Under the pieces are notes generated by a model. It was not told where the DNA came from. It saw only the letters and a list, made by a program, of their open reading frames with translations, and ran no database searches. From Devosia sp. A16 (GTDB lineage: Bacteria > Pseudomonadota > Alphaproteobacteria > Rhizobiales > Devosiaceae), in contig NZ_CP012945.1 of NCBI RefSeq assembly GCF_001402915.1, forward strand, positions 2,643,501 through 2,707,500: 64,000 nucleotides of DNA, given 5' to 3'. Positions 1-7,680 of this stretch are shown here, in pieces. The translations under genes and the position numbers were made by a program. Each line of letters opens with the position of its first letter. Within the stretch, counting starts at the first letter, position 1.

Positions 1-815
1 AGTGCTGCAGTGGAACGTATCGTTGCGTAGTACGGTTGGATCGCCGCCAACGTGTCGCGCTTCACAGCTCCTGTAAAAAACTCCGCTTCCAGCGCATAAA
101 GTTCCTTGGCAATGTTGTTATCGCGGTGGAAGTCGCCCTCATTAAAGACATGCGCAAAGATCTCTTCAGTCAAAATATGCTGAATCAACATCTCGCGCAC
201 ATCCGCTTCACCAAGCGTCGGGTTGATCGTGTCGCGGGCATGCGCCAGAAACCTGTTCGCTGCGGCCTTAAAGCCAGCGTTGCCCGAATACGCCACATCA
301 ATCTTGTCACGCAGAGCCGATAGTACGGCCGGCAGGTCGGTCTTGAACTGCTTTACCGCCTTGCGGAACTCAGCGATCTCCGCACGCTCGTGCGTGAAAA
401 ACAAGTTGAGGAGACGCAGCAATTCGTCCGCGTCGGTCATCCGGCACCGCATCACCTCTACGCGATCCTGGATCAACACGGCTACGCGCGAGTCCTCGAA
501 GACGATGTTGTCTTGTGGATAGCCCTTCCTAAGCTTTTTCTCGATCTCCACATCGAGGTCGTCTGCCTCGTCCTTGGCTTCCCAATACCCGAGGGGAACG
601 CGAAGGTCGTGTAGGATGGTGCCGTCCGGGCGAATCCGAGTTCTCTGCGCCGATACGAACTCGTATTGGGCGATGAACTGTAAATTCTTCTGGCGCGACC
701 AAGCCTTCAGGAGATCCTTGAAGGCCTCGCTGATAACGCCCTCGGTGTTACTCCCGGAGAATTTTCGCAGTCGATCAATTTCGTTGAAGTAGTCTTGTAC
801 CAGTTGCTTGCTCAT
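1..815 (-). CDS. Type ISP restriction-modification enzyme, N-terminal part (truncated by window edge)
   Basis: Reading the minus strand from the ATG at 815-813 gives an open frame of 271 codons that runs off the window, so the stop is not visible. A GGGGGA ribosome site precedes the start. Residues 62-81 carry a PD-(D/E)xK nuclease signature: PDG at 63-65, then WEAKD with E79 and K81. The text around it (LGYWEAKDE, then KGYPQDNIVFEDS) is what I know from the Mrr-like nuclease domain at the N-terminus of type ISP single-polypeptide enzymes such as LlaBIII. These are normally 1500-1600 residues long, with helicase, methyltransferase and target-recognition parts following. Those parts would lie left of this window, so the assignment rests on the N-terminus only. 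Base composition is clearly less GC-rich than the neighbouring genes, which suggests acquisition. Confidence 0.75.
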   Translation of the reverse strand, partial: MSKQLVQDYFNEIDRLRKFSGSNTEGVISEAFKDLLKAWSRQKNLQFIAQYEFVSAQRTRIRPDGTILHDLRVPLGYWEAKDEADDLDVEIEKKLRKGYPQDNIVFEDSRVAVLIQDRVEVMRCRMTDADELLRLLNLFFTHERAEIAEFRKAVKQFKTDLPAVLSALRDKIDVAYSGNAGFKAAANRFLAHARDTINPTLGEADVREMLIQHILTEEIFAHVFNEGDFHRDNNIAKELYALEAEFFTGAVKRDTLAAIQPYYATIRSTAA

Positions 816-921
816 GAAGTCCCCCGCCGCCAAAGTAGCGCCGCGGGGCCGCTTTGCAACCTTCCTTTCGCCCGCTGGCTACCCCATGGCTCACCCGTCA
901 GGCGCTTCAAGGGGGAGCAGG

Positions 922-1329
922 TCACTGTAGTGGCAGTCGGAACACCTGTTTGAATGCTGCCGTTCTCAGAACATCCGCCCAAGTGACGCCATGGTGCCCG
1001 ATCGTCCGGAGTGAAAAGAGCGGCTTAATTGGTGAGACATAAACGATGCAACGGCCATCGCCAAAGTCACGAAACATCATGATGTTGTCGCGAGCGTGCC
1101 ACTCTGACGATCCAAATTCATTATCGTCGCGATCAGGTGTGCTGATCATGGCGCCGTTGGTGTCAGTATAAGATGCGAAGTGACAAACGCCATAGGGAGG
1201 GAAGATGACCGTCCGCTCATCGACAGGTTCGATGCCGGGAAGGTTGGCTACCGCAAAGGCCATCGCCTTTTTCCGATTGGCCAATTGGTGTCCGTTACCC
1301 CTTTCGAGATACCAGCGTTCACCGGTCAC
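922..1329 (-). CDS. Conserved hypothetical protein, 135 aa, coupled to lepA
   Basis: The start is GTG, with its G shared with the TAG stop of lepA (the stop and start overlap by one base), so translation is probably coupled to lepA. The product is soluble, without signal peptide or membrane segment. I do not recognise the family. Visible features are an aromatic-rich middle (FPPYGVCHFASY near residues 43-54) and a C-terminal stretch with a GHHGVTW motif. The 106-bp gap between its stop and the restriction gene start marks the boundary between lepA-linked core DNA and the acquired gene. Lower GC than lepA hints that it may be part of the incoming segment rather than a conserved lepA partner. 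Confidence 0.6.
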   Translation of the reverse strand: MTGERWYLERGNGHQLANRKKAMAFAVANLPGIEPVDERTVIFPPYGVCHFASYTDTNGAMISTPDRDDNEFGSSEWHARDNIMMFRDFGDGRCIVYVSPIKPLFSLRTIGHHGVTWADVLRTAAFKQVFRLPLQ

Positions 1330-3134
1330 TACTCATCTCCCATCTTCAGCGCCTGAATAAACGCCTCCTGCGGGATCTCCACGCTGCCGAACTGCCGCAT
1401 GCGTTTCTTACCCGCCTTCTGCTTTTCCAAGAGTTTCCGCTTACGCGTCGCGTCGCCGCCATAACACTTCGCCGTCACGTCCTTGCGCAGGGCACGTACG
1501 GTTTCGCGGGCGATGATCTTGCCGCCGATGGCGGCCTGGATCGGGATGACGAACAGGTGCGGCGGGATCAGTTCCTTGAGCTTTTCGCACATCTGCCGGC
1601 CGCGGGATTCCGCGGCGTTGCGGTGCACCAGCATCGAGAGCGCGTCGACCGGCTCGGCATTGACCAGGATCGACAGTTTCACCAGGTCGCCTTCGCGGTA
1701 ATCGGCCAGCGTATAGTCGAAGCTGGCATAGCCCTTCGACATCGACTTCAGCCGATCGTAGAAATCGAACACCACCTCGTTGAGCGGCAGGTCGTATTCG
1801 ATCATCGCGCGGTTGCCGACATAGGTCATGTTGCGCTGGATGCCGCGCCGATCCTGGCAGAGCTTCAGGATCGAGCCGAGATATTCGTCGGGGGTGAGGA
1901 TGGTCGCCTTGATCCACGGCTCGCTGATGTGGTCGATCTTGACCACGTCGGGCAGGTCGGCCGGGTTGTGCAGCAGCACCATCTCGCCGTTGGTCATGTG
2001 GATCTCGTAGACCACGCTCGGCGCAGTGGCGATGAGATCGAGATCGAACTCGCGCGCCAGCCGCTCCTGGATGATCTCGAGGTGCAGCAGCCCCAGGAAC
2101 CCGCAGCGGAAGCCGAAGCCGAGCGCCGCGGAGGTTTCCATCTCGAACGAGAAGCTCGCGTCGTTGAGCCTCAGCTTGCCCATCGCCTCGCGCAGCACCT
2201 CGAAATCCGAGGCGTCGACGGGGAACAGCCCGCAGAACACCACCGGCTGCGCCGGGCGGAAGCCGGGGAGCGCCGTGGCGGTGGGCTTCCGGTCGTCGGT
2301 GATGGTGTCGCCGACATTGGTATCGGCCACCTGTTTGATCGAGGCGGTGAAAAAGCCGATCTCGCCCGGCCCGAGCTCGGCCACGTCGACCAGCTTGGGG
2401 GTGAACACGCCCACCCGGTCGAGCTCGTAGGTGGCGCCGGCATTCATCATCCGGATCTTCTGGCCCTTCTTCACCGTGCCGTCGATGACGCGGATCAGCA
2501 CCACGACGCCGAGATACGTGTCGTACCAGCTGTCGACCAGCAGCGCCTTCAGCGGCGCCTCGATATCGCCCTTCGGCGCCGGCAGGCGGTGGACGATCGC
2601 TTCGAGCACGGTGTCGATGCCGAGCCCGGTCTTGGCGCTGATCTGCAAGGCGTCCGAGGCATCGAGCCCGATCACGTCCTCGATCTGCTGCTTCACCCGA
2701 TCGACGTCGGCGGCGGGCAGGTCGACCTTGTTGAGCACGGGGACGATCTCGTGGTCGACCTCCATGGCATGGTAGACATTGGCCAGCGTCTGCGCCTCGA
2801 CGCCCTGCGACGCATCGACCACGAGGAGCGAACCCTCGACGGCGGCGAGCGAGCGGTTCACCTCATAGGCGAAGTCGACATGGCCGGGCGTGTCGATCAG
2901 GTTGAGCACGTAGGTCTCGCCGTTCTGCGCCTTGTAGTTCAGCCGGACGGTCTGCGCCTTGATGGTGATGCCGCGCTCGCGCTCGATATCCATCGAGTCG
3001 AGCACCTGCTCCTTCATCTCGCGCTGCTCCAGCCCGCCGGTGAGCTGGATCAGCCGGTCGGCGAGCGTCGATTTGCCATGGTCGATATGGGCGACGATGG
3101 AGAAATTGCGAATATGGTCGAGCGGTACGGACAT
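1329..3134 (-). CDS. lepA: Elongation factor 4 (LepA), ribosome-associated GTPase
   Basis: This is full-length LepA, 601 residues, a translational GTPase related to EF-G that acts on stalled or mistranslocated ribosomes. The GTPase motifs are all present: P-loop AHIDHGKST at residues 15-23, the switch region ERERGITI at 51-58, DTPGH at 81-85 and NKVD at 135-138. The C-terminus has the LepA-specific basic domain ([20 protein letters not shown]). The ATG at 3134 gives the normal N-terminus ([20 protein letters not shown]). No strong ribosome site is visible upstream. It is divergent from the gene at 3294, so 3135-3293 should hold both promoters. Confidence 0.98.
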   Translation of the reverse strand: MSVPLDHIRNFSIVAHIDHGKSTLADRLIQLTGGLEQREMKEQVLDSMDIERERGITIKAQTVRLNYKAQNGETYVLNLIDTPGHVDFAYEVNRSLAAVEGSLLVVDASQGVEAQTLANVYHAMEVDHEIVPVLNKVDLPAADVDRVKQQIEDVIGLDASDALQISAKTGLGIDTVLEAIVHRLPAPKGDIEAPLKALLVDSWYDTYLGVVVLIRVIDGTVKKGQKIRMMNAGATYELDRVGVFTPKLVDVAELGPGEIGFFTASIKQVADTNVGDTITDDRKPTATALPGFRPAQPVVFCGLFPVDASDFEVLREAMGKLRLNDASFSFEMETSAALGFGFRCGFLGLLHLEIIQERLAREFDLDLIATAPSVVYEIHMTNGEMVLLHNPADLPDVVKIDHISEPWIKATILTPDEYLGSILKLCQDRRGIQRNMTYVGNRAMIEYDLPLNEVVFDFYDRLKSMSKGYASFDYTLADYREGDLVKLSILVNAEPVDALSMLVHRNAAESRGRQMCEKLKELIPPHLFVIPIQAAIGGKIIARETVRALRKDVTAKCYGGDATRKRKLLEKQKAGKKRMRQFGSVEIPQEAFIQALKMGDE

Positions 3135-3293
3135 GGGCCGCTGATACCAGAGCCGGGTGGCCCGGCAAAGATGGTTTATCTGCGGTTAACAGCGGCAGAT
3201 GCGTAGAGTCGGCGGGCGCGCGGCAAACCCTGACATCGGATGGCAGGCGATTGCGCTATCACCCTCGGGTCTGTCGGGCACAGAGGCAATGAG

Positions 3294-3761
3294 ATGGATA
3301 GCGAGACACGGCGCGGCTTCGCGTTCAACCATGGCGACTGGGTGGTGACCAACCGGCGGCTCAGGGCGCGCGGCGTCGGTTCGACCGAGTGGGAGGAGTT
3401 CACCTCCTACGAGACGGCGCAACTGATGCTGGGCGGCATGGTGTCGGTGGACGAGAGCGACTTTCCCACCAAGGGGTTCAAGGGCATGACGCTCAGGATC
3501 TACAATCCCGAGCGCGACCAGTGGGCGATCTACTGGATCAATTCGGCCAAAGGCGTGCTGGAGCCGCCGGTGTTCGGCCGCTTCGAAAACGGCCGCGGCA
3601 GCTTTGCCGGCGACGACATGGATGGCGACCGCCCGGTCAAGGTGTTGTTCGACTGGAGCGGCACCGACACCGAAACCCCGCGCTGGAGCCAGGCTTTCTC
3701 CTACGATGGCGGAGCGAGCTGGGAAACCAACTGGATCATGGAATTCCGTCGGCCGGCGTGA
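3294..3761 (+). CDS. Conserved hypothetical protein, DUF1579-like
   Basis: A 155-residue soluble protein. I chose ATG 3294 because GAGG at 3283 sits at good spacing. An upstream in-frame ATG at 3240 lacks a ribosome site and adds an unconvincing leader. The sequence pattern (HGDWVVTNRRL near the N-terminus, ending GGASWETNWIMEFRR) matches a widespread uncharacterised family of lipocalin-like proteins related to DUF1579, often annotated as small-molecule-binding or heme-binding-like without proof. It is followed after 70 bp by the methyltransferase fragment on the same strand and may be co-transcribed with it. Function is unknown. Confidence 0.75.
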   Translation: MDSETRRGFAFNHGDWVVTNRRLRARGVGSTEWEEFTSYETAQLMLGGMVSVDESDFPTKGFKGMTLRIYNPERDQWAIYWINSAKGVLEPPVFGRFENGRGSFAGDDMDGDRPVKVLFDWSGTDTETPRWSQAFSYDGGASWETNWIMEFRRPA

Positions 3762-3831
3762 AGCGCCCCGGCATTGCCTGTCGGCCGCGCCTGTACTACC
3801 CCCGGGCCGGCGGCGCGGGGAGGCAGGCACG

Positions 3832-4361
3832 ATGAGCAACGGTTGGGACGAGTCGGCGGCGGCCTGGATCACCGACCAGGGCGACGCGGGCGATTTCGGC
3901 CGCCGGTTCGTGCTCGATCCGCCCATGCTGGAGCGTGTCACCGGCCGCGGCTTTGCCACCGCGCTCGATGTCGGCTGCGGCGAGGGGCGGTTCTGCCGCA
4001 TGCTCCGGGCGCGCGGCATTGCGACCGTCGGCATCGATCCGACCGCGGCGCTGCTGGACGTAGCGCGCCGGCGTGATCCCGAGGGCGATTACCGGCTCGG
4101 ATGGGCCGAAGCGCTGGAGTTTGCCGATGCCACGTTCGACCTGGTGGTCAGCTACCTGACGCTGATCGACATCCCCGATATCGACGCCGCCATCCCCGAG
4201 ATGGCGCGGGTGCTGAAGCCGGGCGGCACCCTGCTGGTCGCCAATCTCGCGAGCTTCAACACCGCCGGCCAGCCGCGCGGCTGGCACGACGGGCCGGACG
4301 GCAGGCCGCAGTTCAACATCGACCACTACATGACCGAGCGAGCCGATTGGGTGGCGTGGCG
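3832..4361 (+). pseudogene. Class I SAM-dependent methyltransferase, C-terminally truncated
   Basis: It starts at ATG 3832 after GGGGAGG. Residues 44-52 give the SAM-binding motif LDVGCGEGR, followed by an acidic residue in GIDPTAALLD and the post-motif VLKPGG. The fold is clear for about 176 residues, up to NIDHYMTERADWVAWR. This family normally continues for another 60-80 residues. Instead, homology stops near 4361 and a DUF1203 sequence continues in a different reading frame. The methyltransferase frame has no stop until 5604, so translation would run through unrelated residues and then in frame into the extensin-like gene. I read this as a deletion or misassembly that removed the 3' end of this gene and the 5' end of the next one. 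Confidence 0.7.
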
Positions 4362-4727
4362 GTGCCCTGCCGGCATTGCCTCGAGAATGTCGCGGCGGGG
4401 GAGCCCTACCTCGTCCTTGCCTATCGCCCGTTCCCGGCGCCGCAGCCCTATGCCGAACTCGGGCCGATCTTTCTCCACGCCGAGGCCTGCCCGGCCTACG
4501 ATCCCGCCTCCGGGCTGCCGGTGCGCGAGCGGCGCGGCCGGAGCGGGCGCATCTTGCGCGGCTACGGCGCCGACGACAGGATCGTCTACGGAACCGGGAT
4601 CGTGGTGGCGAACGATGGCATCGAGGCAGCGGTCGAGGCGATCCTCGAGCGATCGGATGTGGCCTATGTGCATATGCGCTCGGCCACCAATAACTGCTTC
4701 ACCCTGCGCATCGACCGCGCAACCTGA
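4362..4727 (+). pseudogene. DUF1203 protein, N-terminally truncated
   Basis: From 4362, in the +1 frame relative to the methyltransferase, the sequence reads VPCRHCLENVAAGEPYLVL and continues to a TGA at 4725-4727. This matches the C-terminal two thirds of DUF1203 proteins: PCRxxLxDAxPGE-type segment, then PYAELGPIFLHA and DVAYVHMRSATNNCFTLRID. About 40-45 N-terminal residues are missing, including the start codon. Intact members are around 155-165 residues and of unknown function. No start codon with a ribosome site is apparent inside the remnant, so it is probably not expressed as a functional protein. Confidence 0.65.
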
Positions 4728-4752
4728 GGCGGGGTCGCCGCGTTCGGCAGGC

Positions 4753-5604
4753 ATGCGCTTCATCCTTGCCTGCCTTTTCGCGACCATGAGCTTTGCCGCC
4801 CTGGCGCAGGAGGGCGGCGACGCGACCGTGCCGCTGCCCAAGCCGCGGCCGGCTGAGCTGTCCTCCGAGCCGGCCGTGCAATTGCCGCGCCATCGCCCGG
4901 CAGCGCCGCCGGCGGCAGCCCCCGACAAGCCGGTGGAGGCCCCCGACACGCCGGCGGAAGCGCTTGCCACGCCGGACCCGATCGGCCCGCCGCTGCCGCC
5001 CGGCGAACACACGGCGGAACCGGCGGAGCCGACCGCGCCGCCCCGCATCTATCAGACCGCCTGCCCCGCCGTGCTGCTCGGCAAGGTGGAGGCCAAGGCG
5101 CTGCCGCCGATCGAAGACAAGCTCTGCGGCACTCAATCGCCGCTCTCGGTCACGGGCGTGCTGGCCAATGGCCGGATGGTGCCGATTTCCGGCGGCGTCG
5201 AAACCGATTGCGGCATCGCCTCGGCGCTGCCCGCCTGGATCGAATCCGTCGACAGCTACCTCAAGGCCCGCGACAACACCGAGATCGCCGAGGTGGTGGT
5301 CGGCACGTCCTACATGTGCCGCAACGTCAACAATGGCAGCGGCGGCAATCTCAGCTTCCACGCCTTTGCCGATGCCCTCGACGTGATCGGCTTCAAGCTC
5401 GCGGACGGGCGCTTCGTCACCGTGGAGCAGGGCTGGAGCGATGCGCAGTCATCGGAGGGGCGGTTGCTGCGCTTCGCCCACGATGCCGCCTGCGCGCATT
5501 TCACCACCGTGCTCGGGCCCGAAGCGAACGCGCTGCACCGCGACCACCTGCATGTCGACCTCGGCTGTCACGGCAAGACCTGCACGGCGCGGCTCTGCGA
5601 ATAA
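4753..5604 (+). CDS. Extensin-like secreted protein with proline-rich linker
   Basis: A 283-residue exported protein. Residues 1-18 form a signal peptide (MRFILACLFATMSFAALA). Residues 25-100 are a proline/alanine-rich linker with PKPRP and PRHRP repeats. Residues 105-283 are the extensin-like C-terminal domain (PF06904 type), with paired cysteines (TACPA, KLCGT, DCGIA, YMCRN, DLGCHGKTCTARLC) and the HRDHLHVDLG motif near the end that resembles the zinc-binding pattern of LAS-type peptidases. It is known in alphaproteobacteria as a periplasmic or envelope protein. A peptidoglycan-related role is plausible but unproven. It lies in the same frame as the truncated methyltransferase upstream, with no stop between them. 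Confidence 0.88.
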   Translation: MRFILACLFATMSFAALAQEGGDATVPLPKPRPAELSSEPAVQLPRHRPAAPPAAAPDKPVEAPDTPAEALATPDPIGPPLPPGEHTAEPAEPTAPPRIYQTACPAVLLGKVEAKALPPIEDKLCGTQSPLSVTGVLANGRMVPISGGVETDCGIASALPAWIESVDSYLKARDNTEIAEVVVGTSYMCRNVNNGSGGNLSFHAFADALDVIGFKLADGRFVTVEQGWSDAQSSEGRLLRFAHDAACAHFTTVLGPEANALHRDHLHVDLGCHGKTCTARLCE

Positions 5605-5630
5605 CACCGTGGGCCGGCGCGCTCGCCGGC

Positions 5631-5771
5631 TCAGAGCGCGTCGTCTTCGCGGCGCGGGTGGTGTGTCGGCAGGTCGGCCCAATCGCGCGGCGTCCAGCTG
5701 GTGCTCCAGTCGCGCGGCCGGGGCTTTGGCGCGCGGTGGCGCAGCTTCGAGAACAGGGTCTTCATCTTCAT
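5631..5771 (-). CDS. Small basic protein, 46 aa, with DLPTHHP motif
   Basis: A short frame starting at ATG 5771 with GGGAG eight bases upstream. The product begins MKMKTLFSKLRHR and ends with WADLPTHHPRREDDAL. The DLPxHHP ending is shared with the 52-residue protein at 7424-7582, which has ELADLPVHHPQFD. This suggests that both belong to one small family, perhaps related to the DUF1127/YjiS-like short basic proteins of alphaproteobacteria. It is convergent with the extensin-like gene (27 bp between stops) and divergent from the RNA methyltransferase gene. Function is unknown. Confidence 0.6.
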   Translation of the reverse strand: MKMKTLFSKLRHRAPKPRPRDWSTSWTPRDWADLPTHHPRREDDAL

Positions 5772-5888
5772 CTTGCTTCTCCCGGAAGGGGATCGGCGCC
5801 ATGGCGCCACGGGCGGCCGATCTAGGCGCGGGGCCCTGAACGGCCCATGAACTGGCCTGTCAGGAGGAAATGCTCTAGAGCAGCCCGC

Positions 5889-7034
5889 ATGTCGCACCTC
5901 CCCGATGCCCAGCCGCCCGCCTTCGATCCGGCCGCGCCGTTCGAGATCTTCCTCGTCGCCACCCCCGGGCTCGAGACGGCGTTGCGTGACGAAGCGGCGG
6001 CACTGGGATTTTCCCATGTGAAGCAGGTGGAGGGCGGGGTCGCCATCACTGGCCACTGGCCCGATGTCTGGCGCGCCAATCTCGAGCTGCGCGGCGCCAC
6101 CCGGGTGCTGGCCCGCTTCGCCAGCTTCCGCGCCATGCACCTGGCGCAGCTCGACAAGCGGGCGCGAAAACTCCCCTGGGCAGCAGTTCTCAGGCCCGAC
6201 GTGGCGGTGGCGGTCGAGGCCACCTGCCGCAAATCGAAGATCTATCACGCCGGCGCCGCCGCCCAGCGCGTCGCTACCGCCATCCGCGAGTCCCTCGGCG
6301 CCCCCATCGCCGACAAGGCGCCGCTGACCGTCATGGTGCGGATCGAGGATGACCTCGTCACCGTCAGCCTCGATAGCTCGGGCGAGCCGCTCTACAAGCG
6401 CGGCCACAAGGAGGCGGTGAACCGCGCCCCGATGCGCGAGACCATGGCGGCTTTGTTCCTCCGCCAGTGCGGGTTTACCGGCGACGAGCCGGTGCTCGAC
6501 CCGATGTGCGGCTCGGGCACCTTCGTCATCGAGGCGGCCGAGATCGCCGCCGGCCTGCAGGCAGGTCGCTCGCGCCACTTCGCCTTCGAGCAACTGGCAA
6601 CCTTCGATCGCGCCGGCTGGGAGGCGCTGCGCTCGACCGCCCGCCGCACCCCGGCGGTGCGCTTCCATGGCAGCGACCGCGATGCCGGCGCCATCGCCAT
6701 GAGCCGGGCCAATGCCGAGCGCGCCGGTATCGCCGACCTCACCGAGTTCCGGCAATTGCCGGTCGGCGAGCTCGAACGTCCGGCCGGGCCGCCGGGCCTC
6801 GTCATCGTCAACCCGCCCTTCGGCGCCCGCATCGGCGAGGGGGCTTCGCTCGGCCCGCTGTACCGCAGCCTCGGCAGCGTGCTGCGCGAGCGCTTCTCCG
6901 GCTGGCGCGTCGGGCTGATCACCACCGAGGTCGCCCTGGCGCGGGCAACGGCGCTGCCGTTCCTGCCCAACGGCGCCCCGGTGCTGCATGGCGGGCTGCG
7001 GGTAACGCTCTATCGCACGGATGTCTTGCCGTAA
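5889..7034 (+). CDS. THUMP-domain class I RNA methyltransferase (RlmL/TrmN-like)
   Basis: A 381-residue protein with an N-terminal ferredoxin-like/THUMP part (residues ~15-150: FEIFLVATPGLETALRDEA) and a C-terminal methyltransferase domain. Motifs are DPMCGSGTFVIEAAE (SAM site), SDRDAGAI, and NPPFG, the NPPY-type motif of enzymes that methylate exocyclic nitrogen of guanine. It resembles the family that modifies 23S rRNA or tRNA guanines. The exact target cannot be told from sequence. Start choice is uncertain: ATG 5889 gives MSHLPDAQ, ATG 5847 adds 14 residues. An AGGAGG at 5862-5867 lies 21 bases before 5889 and is followed by a minimal ATG-CTC-TAG reading frame at 5870. Confidence 0.88.
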   Translation: MSHLPDAQPPAFDPAAPFEIFLVATPGLETALRDEAAALGFSHVKQVEGGVAITGHWPDVWRANLELRGATRVLARFASFRAMHLAQLDKRARKLPWAAVLRPDVAVAVEATCRKSKIYHAGAAAQRVATAIRESLGAPIADKAPLTVMVRIEDDLVTVSLDSSGEPLYKRGHKEAVNRAPMRETMAALFLRQCGFTGDEPVLDPMCGSGTFVIEAAEIAAGLQAGRSRHFAFEQLATFDRAGWEALRSTARRTPAVRFHGSDRDAGAIAMSRANAERAGIADLTEFRQLPVGELERPAGPPGLVIVNPPFGARIGEGASLGPLYRSLGSVLRERFSGWRVGLITTEVALARATALPFLPNGAPVLHGGLRVTLYRTDVLP

Positions 7035-7060
7035 GATCGCACGACGCTTCCCCTAGCGTC

Positions 7061-7313
7061 CCCTCGCCCCCGCGGACGCTCTTGCGTCCGCCAAGAGAGG
7101 GCCAGGGTGAGGGGCAGCCAAGCACACCGGCAGTGCGGCTCATCCCTTCTCCCCTCAGGGGAGAAGGTGGCCGAAGGCCGGTTGAGGGGTGAAGCGGCAC
7201 AACACGCGCTCGTTGGGAAGCTGAACCCCTCACCCGAGTTCCGCTACGGACCTTCGGTCCTGGCTCCACTAGCCCTCTCCTAGCGGACGCAAGAGCGTCC
7301 GCGGGGGCGAGGG
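7061..7313. repeat. 253-bp element with 41-bp near-perfect inverted ends
   Basis: Positions 7061-7101 and 7273-7313 are inverted copies of each other with about two mismatches in 41 bases. Each arm also contains its own smaller palindrome (GCGGACGCTCTTGCGTCCGC). The interior has a further hairpin of the CTTCTCCCCTCAGGGGAGAAG kind and no plausible gene. It fills most of the 389-bp gene-free stretch after the RNA methyltransferase. The phrase GGGTGAGGGG-AGCCAAGCAC beside the left arm recurs at 9950-9972, so this is a repeat family and not a unique terminator. The structure is MITE-like, but no target-site duplication is evident. Confidence 0.75.
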
Positions 7314-7339
7314 GGCGATGGAACCGCGATGCCAGTGTG

Positions 7340-7384
7340 AGGATCTCCCTCCCCCTTGCGGGGAGGGGACAGGGGTGGGGGTCG
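7340..7384. repeat. Palindromic intergenic repeat (half copy of the GGGGACAGGGGTGGGGG family)
   Basis: CTCCCTCCCCCTTGCGGGGAGG followed by GGACAGGGGTGGGGGTCGG is the right half of the longer paired repeat seen complete at 8635-8738, 39407-39515 and 63657-63758. It contains a short hairpin around the CCTTGCGGGG core. Confidence 0.6.
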
Positions 7385-7423
7385 GCAACCACCGCAGCCG
7401 GCGGTTCAACTCAATCGCACCGT

Positions 7424-7582
7424 CTACGCCCCGACGCAGCGATCGAACTGCGGATGATGCACCGGCAGGTCCGCCAGTTCGCGCGCGCTCATCGTGCTGA
7501 GCGGGTCATGGCCCGTCTCGGCGCCGTCGCTCTCCAATAGCCGCGCCAGCCAGAGGCGCAATTCGCTGAACAGTCTGTACAT
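7424..7582 (-). CDS. Small protein, 52 aa, DUF1127-like, with DLPVHHP motif
   Basis: It starts at ATG 7582 with a strong GGAGGG site seven bases upstream. An in-frame upstream extension to 7651 lacks such a site. The protein begins with an amphipathic helix (MYRLFSELRLWLARLLES) and ends SARELADLPVHHPQFDRC. The tail motif matches the small protein at 5631-5771. It is divergent from the LysR gene at 7680 across 97 bp, the arrangement in which a LysR regulator often controls its neighbour. Short basic proteins of the DUF1127 type are linked to RNA turnover and phosphate or carbon metabolism in Agrobacterium, but membership here is only suggested. Confidence 0.65.
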   Translation of the reverse strand: MYRLFSELRLWLARLLESDGAETGHDPLSTMSARELADLPVHHPQFDRCVGA

Positions 7583-7665
7583 TTTGAAGCCCTCCTTGGG
7601 TGCGGGATATGCCGTAATATGGGCCGCCACGCGGCTGTCGCCAATCGACAAGAGTTCGGCAGGTG

Positions 7666-7680
7666 TATAGAAAATCTATA
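7666..7680. promoter_or_regulatory. Perfect palindrome TATAGAAAATCTATA overlapping the LysR start codon
   Basis: TATAGA-AAA-TCTATA is a perfect 6-3-6 inverted repeat whose last base is the A of the LysR ATG (7680). In a region of such high GC this AT-rich symmetric site stands out. It could be an autoregulatory operator, or the AT-rich half may form part of a -10 for a leaderless or divergent transcript. The exact function is inferred. Confidence 0.55.

Noticed and set aside
36-792. Short plus-strand frames at the left edge
   Set aside because: They lie opposite the truncated type ISP frame, which has ribosome site, motifs and better codon use.
1557-3206. Long plus-strand open frame of 549 codons opposite lepA
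   Set aside because: It is the antisense of a conserved LepA gene, full of His, Arg and Asp repeats typical of GC-rich shadow frames, with no ribosome site.
3604-5604. A single 666-codon methyltransferase-extensin fusion protein
   Set aside because: The middle third is an out-of-frame reading of a DUF1203 gene, and the extensin part has its own start with signal peptide.
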